Assembly: GCA_034005175.1 (NCBI GenBank)
Contig: JAVEVF010000062.1
Span: forward strand, 1 to 10,394
Origin: JAVEVF01 sp034005175
GTDB taxonomy: Bacteria; Actinomycetota; Coriobacteriia; Anaerosomatales; SLCP01
Direction of reading: 5' to 3'
Length of the DNA: 10,394 bases
The notes under the pieces were generated by a model, which was not told the origin of the DNA, made no database searches, and was given only the letters and a program-made list of their open reading frames with translations. A program made the position numbers and the translations under genes. The stretch's first letter is position 1. Each line of letters opens with the position of its first letter. This document shows, piece after piece, positions 1 to 6,245 of the stretch.

Positions 1-1
1 G

Positions 2-1036
2 CAGTGGGTGCCGCTAGCCATCGCGATCGATCCTGACGGCACCATGAACGTGAGCGACCTGCTGAAGAGCCACCGGGTGCTCGCGTTTGACCCAGAGGGT
101 ACGTTCAAGTGGTCCTCGGGCACAACGGGTATCGCCGAGAGCGCCACGTCCGATCCGGGGTACTTCCAGTTCCCCAATGGCGTGAAAGCTCACGGGGACG
201 AGATCTGGGTCGCGGACAGCAACAATCGCCGCATCAAGATACTCAACCCCAAGGGTGAACCCGTGCGTCTCATCCCCACTCAAGGACTGCCGAGAGGCTT
301 TGACTTCATCACGCTCAGTAGCCGAGAGGACACGCCTTCCACGTATGCCACAGTCGCCGACACGCTCTCGCACGACGTGACCTTCTGGTCCGAGGAGGGC
401 GAGCGTGAACTCACGTTCGGGCAGCGCGGCGTGATGGAAGGCGAGTTCGCGTACCCCAACGATGTCGCCATCGGCAAGCGCAACCGCATCTTCGTCACCG
501 ACACCGCCAACGCGCGCGTGCAGGTCTGGGGCTGGCCCGAGGAGATCGCGCCGGTGCCCGCCATCAAGGTGCCGCCATACTGGATGTGGTGCTTGTCACC
601 GCTCCTGCTCCTGCCGCTACTCGCGCTCTTCCGCCGCAAGAAGTTCTTCGCCACCGATGACTTCATCGACGTGATGATCGAAGGTGAGCTTGTGGAGCAC
701 ATGACCAAGGGCAAGGGCCGCAAGTACTGGATGGTCATGCCCGAGACCTACGAGCGCTACCGCCACACTGAGATCGACGGCGTGAAGTTCCAGTACGTGC
801 TGCACTCCGTGGAGCACTCCGACTCCGATGCTCGCGACATCATGGAGCGGTTGGAGGTCGACTACGACACCGCAGCCGTGCTCTCGGTGGCGCAGCGCGC
901 CAAGGTGTTCTGCACACAAGACGCCGAGCTGCGCAAGCTCGCACGCGCGCTCGAGATCGAGGTCGTCGATCACGAGGAATACATCGAGCGCTACGGCAAG
1001 CACCGCAAGGATGGCAAGGGCAGTGAGGCCAGCTGA
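2..1036 (+). CDS. NHL-repeat membrane protein, C-terminal part (5' end outside window)
   Basis: The reading frame is open to the left edge, so the true start is upstream; the GTG at position 8 is internal to an NHL repeat and is not a convincing start. Three NHL-type beta-propeller repeats are visible: about nt 8-102 (AIDPDG ... VLAFDPEG), 161-270 (FPNGVKAHGDEIWVADSNN) and 443-535 (YPNDVAIGKRNRIFVTDTAN). A single hydrophobic helix follows at about nt 578-632, closed by RRKK. This predicts a propeller outside the membrane and a tail of about 130 residues in the cytoplasm. The tail ends in a stretch (FCTQDAELRKLARALEIEVV) resembling the last strand-helix unit of PIN-like folds; this is weak inference. 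Such NHL proteins are common near c-type cytochromes in anaerobes, but the substrate or partner is unknown. The gene ends with TGA, showing that TGA is a normal stop here. Confidence 0.8.
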   Translation, partial: QWVPLAIAIDPDGTMNVSDLLKSHRVLAFDPEGTFKWSSGTTGIAESATSDPGYFQFPNGVKAHGDEIWVADSNNRRIKILNPKGEPVRLIPTQGLPRGFDFITLSSREDTPSTYATVADTLSHDVTFWSEEGERELTFGQRGVMEGEFAYPNDVAIGKRNRIFVTDTANARVQVWGWPEEIAPVPAIKVPPYWMWCLSPLLLLPLLALFRRKKFFATDDFIDVMIEGELVEHMTKGKGRKYWMVMPETYERYRHTEIDGVKFQYVLHSVEHSDSDARDIMERLEVDYDTAAVLSVAQRAKVFCTQDAELRKLARALEIEVVDHEEYIERYGKHRKDGKGSEAS

Positions 1037-1040
1037 TCGG

Positions 1041-1054
1041 GATCACGCCTGATC
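1041..1054 (+). terminator. Weak hairpin just after the NHL gene
   Basis: GATCA (1041-1045) and TGATC (1050-1054) form a perfect 5-bp stem with a CGCC loop, starting 4 bases after the stop codon. There is no T-tract, so termination here is only a possibility. The start of a strong promoter 22 bases downstream fits a transcription-unit boundary. Confidence 0.25.
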
Positions 1055-1075
1055 TGAAGATGTGTGGATTAGATG

Positions 1076-1104
1076 TTGATAATCCCCGCAAGAAGGGGTA
1101 TACT
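1076..1104 (+). promoter_or_regulatory. Sigma-70-type promoter of the hydrogenase operon
   Basis: TTGATA (1076-1081) and TATACT (1099-1104) are separated by exactly 17 bases, each one mismatch from the housekeeping consensus. Transcription should begin at about 1111. It is the best promoter match I found in the window, and it stands out against the GC-rich background. The next gene on this strand starts at 1504, so the transcript would carry a leader of roughly 390 nt. Confidence 0.75.
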
Positions 1105-1112
1105 CCGCGAGT

Positions 1113-1126
1113 GTAACAAAGGTTAC
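1113..1126 (+). promoter_or_regulatory. GTAAC/GTTAC palindrome at the predicted transcription start
   Basis: GTAAC (1113-1117), spacer AAAG, GTTAC (1122-1126) is a perfect inverted repeat. A third GTAAC copy lies at 1136-1140. It sits directly on or after the predicted start site, where a repressor could block transcription; it could equally form the first hairpin of the mRNA. The regulator family cannot be told from the site alone. Confidence 0.4.
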
Positions 1127-1503
1127 GAGGTTCTTGTAACGTTGCGTGGCGCGTCTCACATGAGGTAGCGCACGGGATTGCGGCACCGTACCACGAGAGA
1201 CCGGTATCTCTCAGATGAAGCCACGCCGCACAAGGGGTTAAGGGGCACGATGCCGGTTATCGGTCGGTGGGCTCCCATGAACGCCGAGGCGCGCGGTTCA
1301 CGCGCGCCAGGTGGCTTTTCCGCCGCGCGCTGCCGCGCGCACTTCAACGCAGGTACCCGTCACGCATTCGCGTGCTCTCACTTTGTGTATCGGGACACCA
1401 TGTCGAGGGGCGAGAAGGGGGGAAGTCACTAGCCCAGCGCGTGCGTGACGCGCGTTACGTTCCCTACCCATAACCGATTTGAATGAAAGGGGGCAAGGGG
1501 AAC
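1127..1503 (+). promoter_or_regulatory. Long structured 5' leader of the hydrogenase operon
   Basis: This stretch carries no convincing gene but many self-complementary segments. GCGTGGC (1144-1150) pairs perfectly with GCCACGC (1220-1226), closing a domain that contains a 6-bp hairpin, GAGAGA (1195-1200) with TCTCTC (1207-1212). Further on, GGCGCGCG (1288-1295) and CGCGCGCC (1301-1308) form an 8-bp stem with loop GTTCA. A 6-bp stem follows at 1324-1339 with loop CTGC, and a 5-bp stem CACGC/GCGTG at 1361-1374 with loop ATTC. A ribosome binding site, GGGGGCAAGGGG (1490-1501), precedes the ATG at 1504. I could not match it to a riboswitch class I know. High GC makes some of these stems cheap, so the fold as a whole is inference. 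Confidence 0.4.
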
Positions 1504-2841
1504 ATGGCAGTAACCAGACGACAGTTCGTCGCCGGAATGGGCGCTCTGGCCGCAACAATGGGATTCAGCTCGGCGCAGGTCGCGAAGATCACCGAGGCGC
1601 TGGCGTACGGAAACCTCGAGGGCAAGCCCAAGGTCATTTGGGTTCACGGCGCTGAGTGCACTGGCTGTTCTGTCTCATTGCTCAGCCTGTACGAGGACGC
1701 TCGAGGCACGGCCATCCGGGGCACGGACATAACGACGCTCGCGGCACTGCAGCTGGCCGCACCGGGCGAGGATGTGCTGGGCGATATGCGTACGCTTCAG
1801 AACAACGGCTTCAACGTTGATCCTTCGGCATATGCGGTAAACGTTCAGGACGTCCTCGTGGACTGGATCGACCTGCAGTACCACGAAACCGTCATGACGA
1901 TGGGTGGCGACCTCGCTTACCAGTCCCTCAAGGCCAACATGGACTACACTGGCGGCGACGATCCATTCGTGCTCGTGGTGGAAGGCGCTGTCCAGGACAA
2001 GGACCTTGCAGGAGCGTGGGGCAAGGCCAGTAGCCATCCATGGTGCTCCGTCGGCGCAAACGACGCAGGCACCGATGAGCTTTCCTTTGACGATGTCGTG
2101 CAAAGCCTTGCGGAGCGTGCAGACTGTGCGGCAGTCATAACCATCGGCCAGTGTGCAGCGTTCGGCGGCTATCCCGCCGCGGTTTCTCCGGAGTTTGTCA
2201 ACGCGGTTGGCGCTCCCATCAATCCCGTCACTGGCCTGGCAGACGGTACCAGCGACAACATGGGTCGCCAGACCGGCGCCTTTGGCGTCTACGACTTCCT
2301 CGTCCATAAGGGAAGCGCGGCCGCTGACAAGGTCGTGAACGTGCCTGGGTGCCCGACGAACCCCTGGTGGTTCGTGCTCACCGTGGTGTGCTTGCTTGTC
2401 GACCTTCAGGCGACACTCGGCACCACCGACGTCACAGGTCCGCTCGGCATCCTCGGCGATGCAGCAGGCGGATTGCCCCAGATCGTCGGCGGAGTGGATC
2501 ACTCGCGGCGTTTGCAGGCAGTCTACGGTACGCCGTTGCATGGGGCAGCGTGCGCGCGCTACAAGTACTGGACTAACGGTGTATTCGCCGAGAATCCTGG
2601 CGACCCGGGCTGCTTGCAGCTCATCGGCTGCAAGGGCCCCCACACCAACTCGACCTGTGGTGTGCACGGTTGGAACGGCCAGCAGCCCGAGAATCGGCGA
2701 GGGACGGCTTCCGTCGACTCCCACGGCGTTGCTGAATACGGCAAGAAGCAGGGTGGCAACTGCATCATGGCAGGCCACCCCTGCATGGGCTGCACTGAGC
2801 CCGGGTATCCTGACAAGTTCGTTCCGTTCGTTCTCCGATAA
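1504..2841 (+). CDS. [NiFe]-hydrogenase small subunit, Tat-exported
   Basis: This is the electron-transfer subunit of a group 1-type uptake hydrogenase (445 aa). The ATG at 1504 is chosen over the in-frame ATG at 1483 because it follows a purine-rich ribosome site and places a twin-arginine signal (TRRQFVAGMG, Arg5-Arg6) at the N-terminus. Proximal-cluster ligands are Cys52 and Cys55 (ECTGC), Cys217 (GQCAAFGG) and Cys283 (PGCP). Distal-cluster ligands are His346, Cys350, Cys370 and Cys376 (GCKGP). Medial-cluster ligands are Cys385, Cys427 and Cys430 (HPCMGC). Cys420 occupies the place where standard enzymes have Pro, predicting a [4Fe-4S] rather than [3Fe-4S] medial cluster, as in [NiFeSe] enzymes. 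The His-Cys spacing at the distal site (HGAAC) is one residue longer than the usual HxxC. It is longer than most small subunits, with extra sequence between Cys385 and Cys420. No C-terminal membrane anchor is seen. The large subunit starts 21 bases downstream. Confidence 0.93.
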   Translation: MAVTRRQFVAGMGALAATMGFSSAQVAKITEALAYGNLEGKPKVIWVHGAECTGCSVSLLSLYEDARGTAIRGTDITTLAALQLAAPGEDVLGDMRTLQNNGFNVDPSAYAVNVQDVLVDWIDLQYHETVMTMGGDLAYQSLKANMDYTGGDDPFVLVVEGAVQDKDLAGAWGKASSHPWCSVGANDAGTDELSFDDVVQSLAERADCAAVITIGQCAAFGGYPAAVSPEFVNAVGAPINPVTGLADGTSDNMGRQTGAFGVYDFLVHKGSAAADKVVNVPGCPTNPWWFVLTVVCLLVDLQATLGTTDVTGPLGILGDAAGGLPQIVGGVDHSRRLQAVYGTPLHGAACARYKYWTNGVFAENPGDPGCLQLIGCKGPHTNSTCGVHGWNGQQPENRRGTASVDSHGVAEYGKKQGGNCIMAGHPCMGCTEPGYPDKFVPFVLR

Positions 2842-2862
2842 GACTGGAAGGAGGGAAGACAC

Positions 2863-4812
2863 ATGGGTTATCCAACACCTGTCACTAACGTAGTCGATCC
2901 GGTCTCACGCATCGAAGGCCACCTCGGCGTAGGCGTTAACGTCAGTGGCGGCGTCATCACAGAGGCCTACACTCACGGCAATATGTTCCGTGGCTTCGAG
3001 AACATCGTCATCGGCAGGGAGCCTAACGACCCCATCACTTACATGCAGCGTATCTGCGGCGTTTGACCTGTGCCACACGGCACGTGTGCCGCATTCGCCG
3101 CAGACGCGGTTTATGGCTACTCGCCAAGCTACATGACATGGGACACGGGGACGATGGGCGGTGCTTACGGCATCCCCGCGAAGGCTGTGCACCTGCGCAA
3201 CCTAGCAGTCGCGTGTGACATGCTCATGTCAAGTGTCACGCACTTCCACCACCTGGCGGCGCCTAGCTACATTCAAGGCCCCGCTATGCCGCCGTGGACA
3301 CCATGGTTCAATAACGCTGACTATCACTCGCTGCTGCAGAATCCAGGCGGGAACACAGCGTTGCCTACGAAGACCGAGGGGTTTGCAGATAACCTCTGGT
3401 CGGCGGTCATCGAGCAGTACATCAAGGCACTACGTATCCGTCGCTTGATCTTCGAGGCAAGCGCGCTGTTCATCGGCCGCGCACCCATGACCTCGAACAT
3501 CGTTGCCGGTGGCGTCACCGTCGACCACTCCGACGCGCAGTTCGCGGCAAAGTGTGACACCTTCAAGAACATCATGGAGGAGGTCGCGGAGTTCATCGTC
3601 AAGGAGTACGTGCCCGTCGCTCTTGCCCTTGGTGCGCTGTATCAAGGCTACGACAACGGATACAACGGCGGTCAAGGCTGGGGCGGTGGCCTTGGCAACT
3701 ACCTCTCATGGGGCGGCTATCCGCAGGTTGGTGGCGGTATCGCCATCAAGGGCGGCAAAGTCGACAACCTTGGGACACCTGATGTGTTCATGAGCGGACA
3801 CTCTGATCTGACCACGGCAATCGGTCGGGTCAAGGATGGCTTGAAGGAATACATCACGTGGTCGCGCTACAAAGACGACCTCGACAACTTCGGTGACGAC
3901 CACGGGGCCTATCCGGGCGCCGTCACCCGAACAGAGGTCGACCGCGAGGGCAACGCGGATGCCTACTCGTACCTCAAGGCACCGCGCTTCGATGGTCTAG
4001 CGCGCGAGGTCGGACCCATGGCTCGGATGTTCGTCAACGGTTGGTTCCAGGATGGAGTGGAACTGGCAACGAGCCTGGCCACATCAGGGCTCGGCGGCCT
4101 TGCCGGCTACGATGCCTATGTGAACAACGCGCATGGTGTGAACGGCCTCAAGCCGTCGATGATCGGCGCTAACCTCGCTGTCGCGCTCGTGCGCGATGGG
4201 CTGGCGACACTCACTACCGCCGGTGGCGTCGTGGATGCTGCTGCAATCGCGGGCCTCACGCAGGCGCAGATTGCTGCAGCGTACACCGATGACAACGTCA
4301 TCACCGGTACTGTGGCGGACTGGGTGCTGGGCCTTACGGCCGGCAAGTCCACCATGGACCGGTTGCGTGCCCGCGCACTCGAGTCGCTCTTGCTCATCCA
4401 GAGAGTAGCTGGCCCTTACGGCGACTTCTCTGGTGGCTGGATCGATCAGGTCAAGGCGCTCGCTGGTCAGGCCACCTTCATCCCCAAGCCCACTCCGATG
4501 GGCGTGAGGTCAGGCTTCGGGTGCATCGAAGCACCGCGTGGTGCGCTCGCGCACTTCTCATCCATCGACAAGGGTAAGATCACCGCGTACCAGTGTGTGG
4601 TGCCCTACACTTGGAACGGCTCGCCGCGCTCCAATGCTGCTGGCAACGACCGTGGTGCTACCGAGGAAGCACTCATCGGTGTGCCGTTTGCCAACAATCC
4701 CACAGTGGTTGTCGGCCCGGGTATCGCCGCGAACACGTCGGCCGCTGGCGGCGTCGAAGTCCTGCGTGTGTGTCAGTCGTTCGACCCGTGCCTCGCGTGC
4801 GCGGTCCAATAA
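2863..4812 (+). CDS. [NiFe]-hydrogenase large subunit with in-frame TGA (probable Sec68)
   Basis: This is the catalytic subunit binding the Ni-Fe site; reading through one TGA (3064-3066) gives 649 aa. The start follows GGAAGGAGGG (2846-2855). N-terminal hallmarks are SRIEGHLG and MFRGFENIVIGREP, then RICGV-TGA-PVPHGTCA, which should read RxCGxC: the TGA replaces the second Cys, residue 68. C-terminal hallmarks are intact (EAPRGALAHF, GKITAYQCVVPYTWN, and DPCLAC with Cys643 and Cys646). Nickel ligands would be Cys65, Sec68, Cys643 and Cys646. Coding quality is unbroken on both sides of the TGA and no other stop interrupts the frame. The protein ends at AVQ, so the usual terminal His is Gln and there is no cleavable tail. 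It reaches the exterior presumably by riding with the Tat-targeted small subunit. Alternatives are a nonsense mutation or a sequencing error at a Cys codon. An annotation pipeline would likely split it into 2863-3066 and a fragment starting near 3070. Confidence 0.88.
3064..3093 (+). promoter_or_regulatory. TGA (Sec) codon and SECIS-like hairpin
   Basis: Right after the TGA (3064-3066), bases 3069-3093 fold into one helix: 3069-3072 pair with 3090-3093 (one G-U pair), there is a C-C mismatch, then CACACG (3074-3079) pairs with CGTGTG (3083-3088) around the loop GCA. Opening the last pair gives loop GGCAC. Bacterial SECIS elements lie just downstream of the UGA and carry a G in the first two loop positions, which fits. 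The loop starts 13-14 bases after the TGA, slightly closer than usual. A competing stem (CGGCA 3078-3082 with TGCCG 3087-3091, loop CGTG) puts the loop at a more typical distance. Which one forms is unknown. Confidence 0.5.
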
Positions 4813-4835
4813 CCCTGTGACAAGGAGGTGACAGA

Positions 4836-6068
4836 GTGAAAAGACTTAGCATTCTACTGGTTCTGAGCTGTGTGTTCGTGCTCGCGTTCAGCGGAGTCGC
4901 CTATGCGAACTTCGCGATTCACGGCGGGTACTCGCTCGATACCGACGCTTGCGCCGGCTGTCACAGGGCGCACACATCGTTCTCCGAGCTGAGGTGGAAG
5001 GATCGCTACGACCCAGACATCACGCACAGCGCGCTGCTGGTCTCATCGGCCGCGACGATGGAGGAGTTCTGCAACACGTGTCACGGTGAAGATGCGCCTG
5101 GCGCATCCACCAACGTCGTCGAGGGCATCTTCGACTCCGGCCCGTCCGGCGCCGAGGGTGTAGCGCCCGGCACTGTTGTCGATGGTGTGACCACCATCTA
5201 CGAGACGAACTCCGAGTTCGGTGCGGGCCTCAACGGTGGTGGCTTTGCGAGCTTCGACGGCACGAGCACGACGTCAAACCACATGTCGGGCACGAACAAC
5301 ATGATGTGGGGCTATGGCTCATCGGTCGCACAAGCTGAGCGCACCGGTCTGACCTGCACGGATTGCCACGATGTCCACGGCACATCGAACTACCGGTTGC
5401 TGAAGGACTCGCTTAACGGCACGACTGTCGGCGGTTACCTGCCCGACGGTACGCCGCAGCCCTGGGTCATCTCGGCTGAGCAAGGCTTCCCTGCTGGTGG
5501 CTGGCTCAAGCACGAGGACGGCGCTGCCCAAATGGCGCTGTATCGCCCCAACTACACATCGCCTGAGTACGCGTACCGCCTGCCGCTGGCAGGCACGCAG
5601 CGGTCAATCTCCGGTTGGTGTGCTGGCTGCCACGAGCAGTACATCGAGCGGCAGAGCCCGTATGACTACGGGACGTACGAGGCCGTCGCTGGCGATCCTG
5701 CAGCTGGTGGCAACCGCCACCGTCACCCGATGAACGTCACGCTTGCTGCTGGTGTGGGACCCGACCGCTCGCTCATGGAGGAGGTCCGTCTCGACGACAA
5801 CCTGCCTCTTGAGGCGCGGCCCGGTAGCCCCAACGATCGTGGTGACTGGGACTTCCAGGACTACATGGGTTGTCTGACCTGCCACCGTGCACACGGCACT
5901 TCGTCCACGATGACTGGTTGGGCAGAGGCCACCATCGAGCAGAACGCTGCGACCGGTACTTGGGGTCCAGTCATGGTTCCTGGCCGTGGTGGTGTTGAAC
6001 CCACGACGGACAGCGCACTGCTCCGCCTCGACAACCGTGGTGTGTGCGAGCGCTGCCACAACAAGTAA
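4836..6068 (+). CDS. Secreted hexahaem c-type cytochrome, hydrogenase electron partner
   Basis: A 410-aa periplasmic or extracellular electron carrier. The GTG start follows a near-perfect ribosome site AAGGAGGTGA (4822-4831), 23 bases after the large subunit, so the two are cotranscribed. A Sec signal peptide covers residues 1-24, with cleavage likely after AYA. Six CXXCH haem sites are present: 39-43, 79-83, 174-178, 262-266, 346-350 and 404-408, the last ending two residues from the C-terminus. Sites 1, 3 and 5 have the extended CXXCHxxH pattern of doubled-CXXCH cytochromes (CAGCHRAH, CTDCHDVH, CLTCHRAH); the extra His could be an axial ligand. No membrane anchor is seen. Its position suggests it accepts electrons from the small subunit, replacing the cytochrome b of classical uptake hydrogenases. 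The terminal acceptor is not visible here. Confidence 0.92.
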   Translation: MKRLSILLVLSCVFVLAFSGVAYANFAIHGGYSLDTDACAGCHRAHTSFSELRWKDRYDPDITHSALLVSSAATMEEFCNTCHGEDAPGASTNVVEGIFDSGPSGAEGVAPGTVVDGVTTIYETNSEFGAGLNGGGFASFDGTSTTSNHMSGTNNMMWGYGSSVAQAERTGLTCTDCHDVHGTSNYRLLKDSLNGTTVGGYLPDGTPQPWVISAEQGFPAGGWLKHEDGAAQMALYRPNYTSPEYAYRLPLAGTQRSISGWCAGCHEQYIERQSPYDYGTYEAVAGDPAAGGNRHRHPMNVTLAAGVGPDRSLMEEVRLDDNLPLEARPGSPNDRGDWDFQDYMGCLTCHRAHGTSSTMTGWAEATIEQNAATGTWGPVMVPGRGGVEPTTDSALLRLDNRGVCERCHNK

Positions 6069-6083
6069 TGACTGCAAGCACGG

Positions 6084-6107
6084 TCTGAGGCTCATGTGAG
6101 CCACAGA
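6084..6107 (+). terminator. Hairpin after the cytochrome gene
   Basis: TCTG (6084-6087) pairs with CAGA (6104-6107), and GGCTC (6089-6093) pairs with GAGCC (6098-6102) around the loop ATGT, with one A-A mismatch between the two helices. It lies 16 bases after the stop codon and directly before a stronger hairpin, so it may assist termination or protect the mRNA 3' end. Confidence 0.45.
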
Positions 6108-6117
6108 GGTTGTGACG

Positions 6118-6149
6118 GCGGGCCCCGGGTCGTTCGATCCGGGGCCCGC
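6118..6149 (+). terminator. Strong terminator-like hairpin ending the hydrogenase operon
   Basis: GCGGGCCCCGG (6118-6128) is perfectly complementary to CCGGGGCCCGC (6139-6149). The stem continues inward through a G-U pair, a U-A pair and a C-G pair to a GTTC loop, making about 14 pairs. There is no T-tract after it, as is common for terminators in high-GC actinobacteria. It closes the three-gene operon. Confidence 0.75.
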
Positions 6150-6174
6150 TCGGCGCCCGAGCTGGGCTGTTCAT

Positions 6175-6190
6175 GGTGTAAAATGACACC
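6175..6190 (+). promoter_or_regulatory. Promoter-like -10 inside a GGTGT/ACACC palindrome
   Basis: GGTGT (6175-6179) and ACACC (6186-6190) form a perfect inverted repeat with a 6-base spacer. A TAAAAT -10-like element (6179-6184) overlaps it. No good -35 is seen 17 bases upstream, so an activator may be required, or a repressor may cover the -10. Transcription would start about 55 bases before the ATG at 6246. Confidence 0.4.
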
Positions 6191-6245
6191 TGAGCTGCAG
6201 GGGCGCCGTGCCATCTAGCGACCAGAGAGCCGAACGGAGACGTGC

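Noticed and set aside
1144..1227. tRNA-like element: 7-bp end-pairing stem in an 83-base domain, considered as a tRNA (including tRNA-Sec)
   Set aside because: There is no T-arm with a TTC loop next to the closing stem, no CCA end and no clear anticodon arm, so it is a structured leader at most.
1178..1432. Possible small protein in the leader
   Set aside because: It has a TTG start without a ribosome site and an Arg/Ala-rich composition typical of random GC-rich sequence; hairpins explain the region better.
1675..2862. Long open frame on the minus strand opposite the hydrogenase small subunit
   Set aside because: It is the antisense shadow of a gene with clear family motifs. Its translation shows no recognisable domain, and open antisense frames are expected at this GC content.
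3064..3066. TGA read as Trp or Gly under an altered genetic code
   Set aside because: The first gene ends in TGA, and the affected position is an invariant Cys, so neither Trp nor Gly would make a working site.
3070..4812. Separate gene starting at the GTG after the TGA
   Set aside because: No ribosome site precedes it, and the fragment would lack Cys65 and the N-terminal motif needed to bind nickel. Read-through of one gene is far more economical.
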